Source: Prevotella vespertina
GTDB lineage: Bacteria > Bacteroidota > Bacteroidia > Bacteroidales > Bacteroidaceae
Assembly: GCF_009728485.1 (NCBI RefSeq)
Contig: NZ_VVIQ01000002.1
Location: forward strand, 248,001-312,000
Direction: 5' to 3'
DNA length: 64,000 bases
The notes under the pieces are model-generated. The model saw nothing but the letters and a program-made list of their open reading frames with translations. It was not told the origin of the DNA and searched no databases. This document shows, piece after piece, positions 44,423-52,750 of the stretch. The first letter of the stretch is position 1; the number at the start of each line of letters is the position of its first letter. Made by a program: the position numbers and the translations under genes.

Positions 44423-44605
44423 TGCGTCCAAAGATCGGAGTATGCTGATTCCTTTTTGTAGCAAAAAAGAGGTAGCGGGGCGGGCTTGCACAAGGTTTTG
44501 GCGGAAAATACAACCCGTAGGTGTGGAGATTTTCCAGACAAACCAAGCGGCACAGACCTTTTGAAAGCCACAAGCCCCGTACTACCTTTGCGGATAAAAA
44601 GGGAA
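44423..44605 (+). other. Conserved non-coding element, copy 2
   Basis: It shows the same landmarks as 4831-5057: TGCGTCCAAAGA, GGAGTATGC, TGGAGATT, ACCTT, and TACCTTTGC (44583-44590) followed by GATAAAAA. Spacing is shorter in the first half. The element is directly upstream of the minus-strand gene at 44406 and could be its leader in reverse, or a separate plus-strand transcript from TACCTTTG. Confidence 0.5.
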
Positions 44606-44687
44606 CAGCATCCGTCTCCTTGTCATCGCATATCGTGGAGCATTGGAAAAGAAGCGAAAGTGCAACGCTCGTAGTGGGAAATAGAAA

Positions 44688-44720
44688 AGGTGGCTATCTC
44701 AATATGCGAGATAACCACCT
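44688..44720 (-). terminator. Terminator of the small membrane protein gene
   Basis: AGGTGG and TATCTC pair with GAGATA and CCACCT. On the minus strand TTTTCT follows. It lies 39 bases after the stop at 44759. Confidence 0.65.
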
Positions 44721-44758
44721 GATGAAATAACATGAAAGGTTTTACAGAGCTGTGCTTC

Positions 44759-45106
44759 TCAAAGCACGCATAGCAGGATGGCACAGAGAATTGCCAGCCA
44801 GAAGAGAATGCTCAGCAGCGTAATTGTCACTTTTAGAATTACCCTGACTATAAAGCGTAGTATCAGAAAACCTGCAATGACAGAAACGGCAGTTACGACT
44901 TGCGGCGTTACTATCTTCGAGATAAGCCAAATGGCACCGATAACGACGGAAAGCAGGATAGCGAGTTCGATGAAGCGTGTCCAACCGAAGCAGCGAACTT
45001 GCTTGGGAGAAGTCGGCTGCTGCTTGATATTATCGGTTTTGTTCGATGCGTCTGCCTTGATGAAGGCAGGTGTGTGAACGTCTTGATTCATGATGATTGT
45101 ATTCAT
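44759..45106 (-). CDS. Small membrane protein of the element
   Basis: The 115-residue protein has a polar N-terminal half and two or three hydrophobic helices in the second half (FIELAILLSVVIGAIWLI, VVTAVSVIAGFLIL, ITLLSILFWLAILC). I do not recognise a family beyond its frequent presence near integrases of Bacteroidales elements. Another Met (residue 6) is possible as start. Confidence 0.6.
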   Translation of the reverse strand: MNTIIMNQDVHTPAFIKADASNKTDNIKQQPTSPKQVRCFGWTRFIELAILLSVVIGAIWLISKIVTPQVVTAVSVIAGFLILRFIVRVILKVTITLLSILFWLAILCAILLCVL

Positions 45107-45125
45107 ATCGGAGCTTTTAATAGTT

Positions 45126-45214
45126 CAAGAGCAGTTACAAGATACTCTTCCACACAAAGCCAAGTGTTTGTAAAACTATTGGTGTGTGGGGAAGAATAGT
45201 TATCTTGGCTCTTG
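45126..45214. repeat. Extended 89-nt imperfect inverted repeat
   Basis: CAAGAG pairs with CTCTTG, AAGAT with ATCTT, and CTTCCACACA with TGTGTGGGGAAG, leaving a loop of about 26 bases. It occupies the gap between the DUF1896 and membrane protein genes. It could end DUF1896 transcription, or be a recombination or regulatory structure. Confidence 0.55.
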
Positions 45215-45243
45215 ACACTACAAAAGCTTCCGATGGTATTACA

Positions 45244-45711
45244 TCAAGTCATGTTCTCACTATCGACAGTTGGCAGACCATTAACCTCGATGATCAGAAC
45301 GATTGTCCCTGTCAGTTCGGTGTAGAGTTTCTCATAATCTGGACTTGTACCAAAATCGTCCGTCAGTTCATACTTATCGAAAACGCTTTGTACAGCCTTA
45401 TTCTTCAGAAGCATTGGTGTTAGTCTTTCAGGAAGAGGAGAAGGGAGTTCTTTCTCGAACTCATTCTCTAAGACAGATACAAGCGTGTCATACTTGGAAA
45501 AGTGCAAACCCTGGTATAAGACTTCACTTGCCATTGTCTCAGCTTCGGGATGCGAGAAGCCCTGTGCCACTGCATCACAATAGGTAGTAAGGGATTCATC
45601 TGCTCTTGCCGTTATGAATGGGTTGTCACTCATCATTTCTGGGAAATGCTCACTGAGGTAGTTCTCTAACTTCAAACGGAAGTAGGAAAGCTCTTTCTTT
45701 GTTGTTGTCAT
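45244..45711 (-). CDS. DUF1896 family protein, second copy
   Basis: The 155-residue protein shares LSYFRLKLENYLSEHFPEMM and YQGLHFSKYDTLVSVLENEF with the copy at 5089-5574. As there, it follows an integrase gene (25 bases) on the same strand. The repeated link suggests a role in integration or excision, but no function is known. Confidence 0.8.
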   Translation of the reverse strand: MTTTKKELSYFRLKLENYLSEHFPEMMSDNPFITARADESLTTYCDAVAQGFSHPEAETMASEVLYQGLHFSKYDTLVSVLENEFEKELPSPLPERLTPMLLKNKAVQSVFDKYELTDDFGTSPDYEKLYTELTGTIVLIIEVNGLPTVDSENMT

Positions 45712-45736
45712 AATCTTCTTGGTTTAGGATTGTACA

Positions 45737-46969
45737 TTATTTTGAGTTGATGCCCATAGCAACTTTGAACTTGTCTAACTTGCCAGCCAACTGTTCCATA
45801 TCGTGTTCTATTTTCTTATTGGTAATACGGGCATAGATTTGTGTGGTTTTAATGTTGGTATGTCCCAGCATCTTAGAAACTGATTCCATTGAAACACCTT
45901 TACTCAATGACATTGTTGCAAATGTGTGGCGAGCCATGTGAAAGGTTAGGTCCTTTTTAATGCCACAAATATCTGCAATTTCCTTCAGATATGAATTAGT
46001 TCGCTGATTAGTTAGCATTGGGAAGAGTTTACCATCACGATAGGTCTTGACACTATACTTTTCAATGATAGTCTTCGGAATATCCAACAAGAGAACATTA
46101 GTTGCTACGCTTGTTTTCTGACGCTTCGTCATTATCCATTGTTTGTCGTCGAGGGTAACAATGTTATCGGGAGTAAGGTTGGCCACATCAATGTAAGCCA
46201 AGCCTGTGAAGCATGAGAATACGAATAAGTCGCGAACAAGTTCCAAACGCTGGATGCCCAGATCCTTATTGGCTATCTTCAAAATTTCTTCATCTGTCAA
46301 GAAACCACGATTGACAGGTTCAAGGTGAAATCGGTGATTGAGGAATGGATCGTGATGTATTACGCCCATCTTTCTTCCTAAAATCGTAATAGTCTTAAAA
46401 GTCTTCATAGTCTTAGTGGCTGTATTCGGATTTTGCCCAACCACTGTGCGAAGATAAATATCGAAGTCGTGTATGATAATATAGGTAAGTTCTGATAAGC
46501 GTATATCTGAACGCTTGTACTTGTCCTGCAAGAAGGTTGTGAAATGGCGTTTGCAGACATTATATTTCTGCCAGGTGGCTGCACTTACAGATATACCCAC
46601 TTGCTTAGCAATATCTTTGTTATGTTTATCGAAGAGTGTCATCATCGTTTCTACCTCTTCTTTCTTGCCGAGATACTCCGACTTGATACGTTCCAAAGAA
46701 ATGGCATCTGTCATTTCCAACTTTTTGAAGATAGTCTGCAATCCGCTTTGGATGTTATCCAACTCGAGATTGGTAGAAAGGACCTCTGTAGTCCTTCCCT
46801 TCAGTCGTTCTTTTTCACTATCCCATTGCGACTGCTGAACGGCAATGCCTGTTGAGCCAATGGAAAGTCGTTCGTTGTTGAGATAGATTCTCAACATCAC
46901 GGGTGTTTTACCCTCCTTGTTCACATAGTTGCTTCTTAAATAGAAGACTGCTCTGAAAATGGTTTTCAT
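45737..46969 (-). CDS. Tyrosine recombinase (integrase) of the main element
   Basis: The 410-residue protein has an N-terminal arm-binding domain, a SAM-like domain and a catalytic domain with MARHTFATMS, MLGHTNIKTTQIYARI and Tyr in IYARI. Box I is CFTGLAYIDV, with Ala where the first Arg is normal, as noted for IntDOT. It lies next to tRNA-Ser and a cluster of TTGTAGCCA repeats, the likely attachment region, so it is the best candidate for the integrase of the whole element. Confidence 0.9.
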   Translation of the reverse strand: MKTIFRAVFYLRSNYVNKEGKTPVMLRIYLNNERLSIGSTGIAVQQSQWDSEKERLKGRTTEVLSTNLELDNIQSGLQTIFKKLEMTDAISLERIKSEYLGKKEEVETMMTLFDKHNKDIAKQVGISVSAATWQKYNVCKRHFTTFLQDKYKRSDIRLSELTYIIIHDFDIYLRTVVGQNPNTATKTMKTFKTITILGRKMGVIHHDPFLNHRFHLEPVNRGFLTDEEILKIANKDLGIQRLELVRDLFVFSCFTGLAYIDVANLTPDNIVTLDDKQWIMTKRQKTSVATNVLLLDIPKTIIEKYSVKTYRDGKLFPMLTNQRTNSYLKEIADICGIKKDLTFHMARHTFATMSLSKGVSMESVSKMLGHTNIKTTQIYARITNKKIEHDMEQLAGKLDKFKVAMGINSK

Positions 46970-46988
46970 TTGCGCTGCTGTTGTTTAA

Positions 46989-47229
46989 TTGTAGCCATGG
47001 CAAGGAAAGTTGTAGCCAAAATCCAATAATTGTAGCCAGCTTCTAATAGAATTGTAGCCAAAAAATTGAATTATTAGCAGGATAAACTTCTGTAACCACG
47101 CTGCAAAGTTCGACATATTTATTTGAATAGCAGCAATTTGCGTGTACTCTATGCGTACTCTGTACGAACTCTTGGCTACAATTTTTATTTTGCCTCAAAA
47201 AGTGTAGCCAGATTGTAGCCATTGTAGAG
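46989..47229. repeat. TTGTAGCCA repeats, probable integrase arm sites at the element end
   Basis: TTGTAGCCA occurs at 46989, 47010, 47030, 47052 and 47213, as GTGTAGCCA at 47202, and inverted (TGGCTACAA) at 47173, with a variant near 47090. The first four are 20-22 bases apart. GTACTCT words are interspersed (47144, 47155, 47259) and CAGAGTAC occurs at 47356 next to the tRNA. The cluster lies immediately upstream of the integrase start, and chromosomal sequence resumes by 47291. Confidence 0.75.
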
Positions 47230-47290
47230 TATTTAGGGAGTATTTACCCCCTCTGTACGTACTCTGAGAAGAAGAATGTATATAAAAGAA

Positions 47291-47322
47291 AAGTATCATA
47301 ACTACTTGTAGCTATGATACTT
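47291..47322 (-). terminator. Terminator of tRNA-Ser
   Basis: AAGTATCATA pairs with TATGATACTT; on the minus strand TTTTCTTTT follows. It is 48 bases downstream of the tRNA and shows that chromosomal sequence reaches at least to 47291. Confidence 0.75.
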
Positions 47323-47369
47323 ACGTTTTTGTTAGGATTTCTCTGTTGGTCTGTTCAGAGTACCTAAAG

Positions 47370-47457
47370 CGGAGAGAGAGGGATTCGAACCCCCGATACC
47401 CTTTAGAGGTATACACGCTTTCCAGGCGTGCCTCTTCAACCACTCGAGCATCTTTCC
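47370..47457 (-). tRNA. tRNA-Ser (anticodon GGA)
   Basis: The minus strand reads from GGAAAGATGCTCGAGTGG through an anticodon loop with GGA, a long variable arm (TACCTCTAAAGGGTA) and GGTTCGAATCC to TCTCTCCG; 88 bases, no encoded CCA. The class II shape and GGA anticodon give serine (UCC/UCU). The acceptor stem has one A-C mismatch (pair 4-69), since the 5' side is GGAAAGA against TCTCTCC. Confidence 0.92.
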
Positions 47458-47653
47458 TATTCTCCTCACATATAGAAAAGCATCCACATATGAAATATAT
47501 GTGTACAAAATTACTCCTTTCGTTTGATAAATTCACATAAAGGAGTTACTATTTAATATTCTTTAAGATGGCAATATCCATTATATTGGAATCTTATCAC
47601 CATCTCCAAAAACAGATTCCTGAGTTTCAAGTATTATGTTCGATAATAGAATC

Positions 47654-48478
47654 TTACACCCTAATACCAAAGATACGCTCTACATTGGCATTCGTCTGAC
47701 GTGCTATTTCTTCTTCATCAACGCCATAACTCATTGCTAATGTATGCATTACCTCTATAATAAATGAACTTTCGTTCCGTTTACCACGATATGGTACTGG
47801 TGCCATGTAAGGGCTATCGGTCTCTAAAACAATACGATCCAAAGGAACAGCAGCAGGCAAATCTTCCCTCAAATGACTACTCTTAAAGGTTGAAACGCCC
47901 CCTATACCCAATGCAAAATGCTCAAAACGAAGGAAGGCTTCAGCCTCTTTTTGATTACCAGTAAAGCAATGAAAGACACCACCTGGTAATTCTTTTTCAT
48001 ACAATCGCATGATATGCAACATCTCATTCTGTGCTTTCCTACAATGTATCATCAAGGGTAGTTGCGTCTCAACACTCCATTTGACAGCTTCCTCAAAAGC
48101 AGCAAGTTGCTCTTGTTCATACTCACGTGACCAATAGAAATCAAGCCCAACCTCCCCTATGGCAATGAATGTTTCGCCAGGTAAAGCTGTACCATCAGCC
48201 TGCTTCTTAATAGATTCTTTCAATCGAGCATACATCTTTTCAAGTACTATCTGCCAATCTTGACGTACCTCTTCTGGCTGTAATCCAATCATTGGATAGC
48301 ACACATCAGGATATTGTCGACATACAGCTAAAGTCGTATCTACAGACTTTAAGTCTATTGCTGGTAGGAATATCTTCCCCACTCCAGCCTGCCGTGCTCG
48401 CAAAATAACCTCTGGTAAATCCTCAGAGAAATCTTCAACATCTAAATGAGCATGTGTATCTATTATCATTATAATCAA
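47654..48478 (-). CDS. tatD: TatD-family metal-dependent DNase
   Basis: The 274-residue protein has the TatD signatures: DTHAHLDVEDF at the start, IGEVGLDFYW, MIHCRKAQNEM, FHCFTG and LETDSPYMAP. These bind the metals of the TIM-barrel active site. Two Met codons (48478, 48469) can serve as start. It begins five bases after the polyprenyl synthase stop, so the two are in one operon. Confidence 0.92.
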   Translation of the reverse strand: MIIMIIDTHAHLDVEDFSEDLPEVILRARQAGVGKIFLPAIDLKSVDTTLAVCRQYPDVCYPMIGLQPEEVRQDWQIVLEKMYARLKESIKKQADGTALPGETFIAIGEVGLDFYWSREYEQEQLAAFEEAVKWSVETQLPLMIHCRKAQNEMLHIMRLYEKELPGGVFHCFTGNQKEAEAFLRFEHFALGIGGVSTFKSSHLREDLPAAVPLDRIVLETDSPYMAPVPYRGKRNESSFIIEVMHTLAMSYGVDEEEIARQTNANVERIFGIRV

Positions 48479-48482
48479 CTAG

Positions 48483-49457
48483 TTATCGTTTACGATGCAA
48501 CATTCTTTGTGCATAAGTGACCAATTCTTGCTTACGAGCATCACTCACATTCACAGCAGCAAGATACTTATTTGCTTCTTCAAAATAGTAATTAATTCGA
48601 TCAATAGCCATCTTGTCAACACCTATCTTATTATAGAGTTTGGTCACAGCTTCAACCTTTTCATCCCGCACGAAATGCTCACATGTAATCCATTTCTCCA
48701 ATTCTTTACGTTGGCGAACATTAGCTTTGTTGAAGGCATTAATTAGCATGTATGTCTTCTTGTTAGACGTTATATCCCCCCCAATCTTCTTACCGAATAC
48801 CTTTGGATCACCATACACATCAAGGTAATCATCTTGTAATTGAAAGGCCAAACCAACCTGTTCTCCAAACTTATAAAGGTTCTCTGCATCCTCTTGTGGG
48901 GCGTCTGCTAAGATAGCACCAATCTTCATTGCACATGCCAGAAGAACACTTGTCTTCAGGCGAATCATCTCTATATACTCCTCTTCCTTGACGTCATTTC
49001 GTGTCTCAAACTCCATATCATACTGCTGACCTTCGCCTATTTCTAAAGCAGTAGTAGTAAATAGTTTCAACACTTCACGCAGGTGTTTATCATTACACTT
49101 AGCCATCCGCTCAAAGGCTAGAACAAGCATGGAATCGCCCGAAAGAACGGCAGTATTCGCATCCCAACGCACATGTACAGTTTGCTGTCCACGCCTAAGT
49201 GGAGCATCATCCATCAAATCATCATGTAATAAGGTATAATTGTGATACGTCTCAAGGGCGCATGCTGGTGAGAGAATCGACTCTGGATCATCCTTAAAGA
49301 GATTGTAAGAAAGAAGCATTAATATCGGTCGGATTCGTTTCCCACCCAGTGACAATACATATTTAATAGGCTCATATAAGCTCCAAGGTTTACGATTATA
49401 TGAGATGTTATTTATATAATCATTTACTTTAAATAGGATTTCATCAGCAGTAAACAT
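48483..49457 (-). CDS. Polyprenyl synthetase (isoprenyl diphosphate synthase)
   Basis: The 324-residue enzyme has the two Asp-rich motifs: DDLMDDAPLRRG (first) and LQDDYLDVYGD (second), with GGKRIRP near the N-terminus. It condenses isopentenyl diphosphate units into linear chains for quinones or undecaprenyl precursors. Chain length cannot be fixed from sequence here. Confidence 0.9.
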   Translation of the reverse strand: MFTADEILFKVNDYINNISYNRKPWSLYEPIKYVLSLGGKRIRPILMLLSYNLFKDDPESILSPACALETYHNYTLLHDDLMDDAPLRRGQQTVHVRWDANTAVLSGDSMLVLAFERMAKCNDKHLREVLKLFTTTALEIGEGQQYDMEFETRNDVKEEEYIEMIRLKTSVLLACAMKIGAILADAPQEDAENLYKFGEQVGLAFQLQDDYLDVYGDPKVFGKKIGGDITSNKKTYMLINAFNKANVRQRKELEKWITCEHFVRDEKVEAVTKLYNKIGVDKMAIDRINYYFEEANKYLAAVNVSDARKQELVTYAQRMLHRKR

Positions 49458-49553
49458 ATAGGATTGTTTTAAGTTGGTTGATTACAAATATTAATTCACT
49501 TTATAGGTAAACTTCAATGGATATTGACGCTTTCTAGATGAAAGACATGTTTA

Positions 49554-50351
49554 TCATGAAAGTTTAAAGACAACAGGAATCTCCACTAAAGACTGGCATT
49601 TTCTACCCTTCTGTATGCCTGGTTTCCATTTCCCCATGGTCTTCAAGACTCTCAAAACCTCTGCATTTAGCACAGGATAACGCCCACTCTTAATCGTAAC
49701 ATCATTCACAGAACCATCAACATTGATGATGAAAGTAATGTTTACAGTACCTTGCAGTTCTTGACTCTTCGCATCTGCAGGATATTGTAAAGTCTTTGTA
49801 AGCCATTTCATAAACTCAACCCAGCCACCAGGAGGTGTTGGAGTATCCGAGAGAATACGCTTACTAACCTTATCATCATAACGTTCCACCTCCACTTGTG
49901 ATGGATCATCTGTCATCTTCTCCGTCACTTTTTTGGCATCTTCCTGCACCTTGGGTGGATCTGGCAAGGTGGTGACCATTGGCATAACGATAGGAACATC
50001 ACTCACTTGCGGGGCGGCAGTTTTCTTGTCATTTGAGTTCATGCTACCTGCGTCGTGAGGTGTCACCTTATTAGGGACATCCCTACGTTTAAGATTCAAA
50101 AGATCCTCAATTGTAGGTTTCTTATCGTCCTTTGTCTTTGCTAAGTCTTGCTGGTCAATGGCAGGCAACATATCCATATCGTGAAGAGTCACATTCTTAA
50201 AGGCTTTCACGTTAGTATCATCATCGCTTGAAGGATTGGCATTGTATTCCATAGCAACAAAGAAGATAGAGAGGGCAATGATGATTCCCAAAAGGAAACC
50301 AACCCATCGCTTATTCTCTAAATCTGCTTTTTTTGACTTCTTAATCTCCAC
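49554..50351 (-). CDS. tonB: Energy transducer TonB
   Basis: The 265-residue protein has a short basic N-terminus and one membrane helix (residues 18-38), a Pro-rich periplasmic linker, and the C-terminal TonB domain (GTVNITFIINVDGSVNDVTI, WKPGIQKGR, VEIPVVFKLS). It transfers proton-motive energy to outer-membrane receptors, possibly including the one in the iron cassette. Promoter box TACTTTTG (minus strand) is at 50445-50452. Confidence 0.9.
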   Translation of the reverse strand: MEIKKSKKADLENKRWVGFLLGIIIALSIFFVAMEYNANPSSDDDTNVKAFKNVTLHDMDMLPAIDQQDLAKTKDDKKPTIEDLLNLKRRDVPNKVTPHDAGSMNSNDKKTAAPQVSDVPIVMPMVTTLPDPPKVQEDAKKVTEKMTDDPSQVEVERYDDKVSKRILSDTPTPPGGWVEFMKWLTKTLQYPADAKSQELQGTVNITFIINVDGSVNDVTIKSGRYPVLNAEVLRVLKTMGKWKPGIQKGRKCQSLVEIPVVFKLS

Positions 50352-50444
50352 TGTTAGATACTAAAACTATAGCTATTGCCGTTATATGAAATACTGCTCT
50401 ATCCCCGAGAAGCCTACCTTCTACTATTTAAGCAGTTCCAAAGA

Positions 50445-50482
50445 CAAAAGTAATAAGATATTCGGAAAAAGCTGTAACTTTG
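50445..50482. promoter_or_regulatory. Divergent tonB / porQ promoters
   Basis: TACTTTTG on the minus strand (50445-50452) serves tonB, and TAACTTTG on the plus strand (50475-50482) serves porQ, 24 bases before ATG 50506. Both fit TAnnTTTG. Confidence 0.6.
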
Positions 50483-50505
50483 CCCGATAAATTAATTTAG
50501 ATTAA

Positions 50506-51450
50506 ATGAAAAAGTTTGTTTTAACGCTCATCTCAACCCTTTTCACTTGTATGTTATGGGCTCAAGAGAGCCAAACTGAATACAATTTCTTACGTCTTCC
50601 TGTTAGTGCACATGCTGCTGCTTTAGGTGGAGATAATATTACAATTATTGAAGATGACCCTGCTTTGATGTTCTCTAACCCTGCTCTTGCATCATCGGTA
50701 AGCGATAAGACGATAGGTTTGAGTTATATGAATTACATGAGTGGTGCCAATTACATGGGTGCTTCTTACACAAAGGCTTTGGGTGAGAAAGGGACAATTG
50801 CAGGAGGAGTCCAGTACATGAACTATGGAAAGATGAAGGAGTATGACCAGAACAACACACAGATAGGAACCTTTAATGCTAGTGAGATTGCAATAGAGGG
50901 GATATTTTCTTACGAATTAGCACATAATCTCGTGGGAGGTATAACAGCGAAGTTTATCAACTCATATATAGGTAATTACAGCTCCATGGCAGTAGGTGTT
51001 GACCTCGGTCTCAACTGGTTTGAACCTGATTACCAATGGTCTGTTTCGGTGGTAGCAAAGAACTTGGGCGGTCAGATTAAGGCTTACGAAGAAAACTACG
51101 GGAAGATGCCTATGGATGTACAAGTTGGTGTGAGTAAAACCTTTGCAGCCTTACCTGTACGACTATCTGCAACTCTCGTTGACTTAACTCATTATGATTA
51201 CCGCTTTATCAATCACTTGAATCTTGGCGCAGACATCCTCTTGTCAGACAATATATGGGTCGGTGGTGGTTACAACTTCCGCCGAGCTGACGAGATGACC
51301 ATCGGTACCAACGAGGATTCCAGTGCACATGGAGCAGGCTTTAGTGTGGGTGGTGGCATTAATCTCGAACGCTTCAAACTAAACTTAGCCTATGGTAAGT
51401 ATCATGCAGCTAGCAGCTCCGTCTTAGTCAATCTTGCCTATTCATTTTAA
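50506..51450 (+). CDS. porQ: Type IX secretion system protein PorQ
   Basis: The 314-residue outer-membrane beta-barrel protein has a signal peptide (ending MLWAQ), the typical FLRLPVSAHAAALGGDNI start and a Phe C-terminus (VNLAYSF). I recognise PorQ, part of the type IX secretion machinery of Bacteroidetes that attaches secreted proteins to the surface. The neighbouring cmk gene is a common partner in Bacteroidales. It is single-gene in layout, with the 22-nt array C following. Confidence 0.87.
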   Translation: MKKFVLTLISTLFTCMLWAQESQTEYNFLRLPVSAHAAALGGDNITIIEDDPALMFSNPALASSVSDKTIGLSYMNYMSGANYMGASYTKALGEKGTIAGGVQYMNYGKMKEYDQNNTQIGTFNASEIAIEGIFSYELAHNLVGGITAKFINSYIGNYSSMAVGVDLGLNWFEPDYQWSVSVVAKNLGGQIKAYEENYGKMPMDVQVGVSKTFAALPVRLSATLVDLTHYDYRFINHLNLGADILLSDNIWVGGGYNFRRADEMTIGTNEDSSAHGAGFSVGGGINLERFKLNLAYGKYHAASSSVLVNLAYSF

Positions 51451-51631
51451 GTAATAATTGTTTAATTAGATACAGATAACCTCATTTATCTTTGTAATTT
51501 CACATGATTTGAGTGATTGGAAACGATTTCTAGAATTTATCAAACATCCTCCAACTAACATTATAAACGCCTAGGAGCAGCTATCGAACAAATCTTTTCA
51601 AATTGAATATCCTTTCGCATAGACTTAAACA

Positions 51632-51741
51632 GGCACTCTTCTCTATTTAAAGAGAGCCTTTCTTTGGAATAAGAAGAGCCTCTCTTTACATTAAAGAAAC
51701 GCCCTTCTCAAATGGAAGTAGACATTCCTTTCAACTCAATA
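51632..51741. repeat. 22-nt-period array (array C), between porQ and cmk
   Basis: Five units start at 51632, 51654, 51676, 51698 and 51720. Units 2 and 3 begin GAGCCT and have CTTT near the middle; unit 4 begins AACGCCC, and unit 5 is degenerate. Each first half is Y-rich and each second half A/G-rich, as in arrays B and D. The rest of the 415-base gap holds only the cmk promoter at 51803-51810. Confidence 0.75.
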
Positions 51742-51802
51742 TATGAAATGAACACAATGACAAATAATCTATTTCGAACCATAAACATATTACTTTTTTT
51801 AT

Positions 51803-51810
51803 TAACTTTG
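51803..51810 (+). promoter_or_regulatory. Promoter of cmk
   Basis: TAACTTTG fits TAnnTTTG, 55 bases before ATG 51866. Confidence 0.6.
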
Positions 51811-51865
51811 CACTCACTGCGCAAGAAAGCAGTACTAAATAGATAAAACAAAACACGGATTCAGA

Positions 51866-52558
51866 ATGAAAAAGATAACTATCGCCATTGATGGATACTC
51901 CTCATGTGGTAAGAGTACAATGGCTAAAGACCTTGCAAAGAAGATTGGTTACATCTATGTAGATACTGGTGCAATGTACCGATCCGTTACGTTCTATGCT
52001 TTACGTAATCATCTATTCAATGCGGACGGCTCGATAAAAGAAGAGGAACTAAAGGCACAGATGGATAAAATTAAAATTAGTTTCCAGTTGAATAAAGCAA
52101 CAGGACGACCTGACACCTATCTCAATGGAGAGAATATTGAGACCGAAATCCGAACAATGGAAGTATCTTCACATGTCAGCATTATCGCTGCCCTCCCCTT
52201 CGTTCGTACTGCTCTCGTGGAGCAACAACAGCAAATGGGCGCAGAGAAGGGTATCGTTATGGACGGAAGAGACATCGGGACTGTGGTCTTCCCACATGCA
52301 GAACTAAAAGTATTCGTCACAGCTTCAGCAGAAGTTCGTGCCCAACGACGCTACGACGAACTGAAGGGTAAAGGCATGGATGCTAACTTCAATGAGATTC
52401 TAAAGAATGTACAAGAACGCGATTATATCGATACCCATCGTGAGACGTCACCGCTCCGTAAGGCGGATGATGCTATCGAATTAGATAACAGCAACTTAAC
52501 AATTACAGAACAACAGCAATGGCTTTACGATCAATATTGTAAAGTGGCTCAATCGTAA
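51866..52558 (+). CDS. cmk: Cytidylate kinase
   Basis: The 230-residue enzyme has the P-loop [18 protein letters not shown], the [12 protein letters not shown] motif and [17 protein letters not shown], all typical of bacterial CMP kinases, which turn CMP/dCMP into the diphosphates. The length fits the family. Confidence 0.95.
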   Translation: MKKITIAIDGYSSCGKSTMAKDLAKKIGYIYVDTGAMYRSVTFYALRNHLFNADGSIKEEELKAQMDKIKISFQLNKATGRPDTYLNGENIETEIRTMEVSSHVSIIAALPFVRTALVEQQQQMGAEKGIVMDGRDIGTVVFPHAELKVFVTASAEVRAQRRYDELKGKGMDANFNEILKNVQERDYIDTHRETSPLRKADDAIELDNSNLTITEQQQWLYDQYCKVAQS

Positions 52559-52700
52559 AAGGATTTCATCTACCCCAAAAGAGAGAACAAATCAAGCAAT
52601 AGAAAGGCTAAGGTAACATTAATATTTATAGGTCAACTCTATTTTACGAATCACCTAAGAGAAAAAAAGCTATTCGCTTGTAATTCTCAAAAAATAGTCG

Positions 52701-52708
52701 TATTTTTG
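52701..52708 (+). promoter_or_regulatory. Promoter of the export lipoprotein gene
   Basis: TATTTTTG fits TAnnTTTG, 42 bases before ATG 52751. Confidence 0.55.
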
Positions 52709-52750
52709 CAGAAAAGAATTATTAATAGTTGACTTCACGCTATTTTTTAA

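Noticed and set aside
44486..44730. Small plus-strand open frames after the TACCTTTG box
   Set aside because: They overlap the conserved non-coding element and a terminator for the opposite strand and have no family-like composition.
47370..47457. tRNA-Ser as the integration target with a duplicated 3' end
   Set aside because: The tRNA keeps its own terminator on the element side, and I see no second copy of its 3' end in the window.
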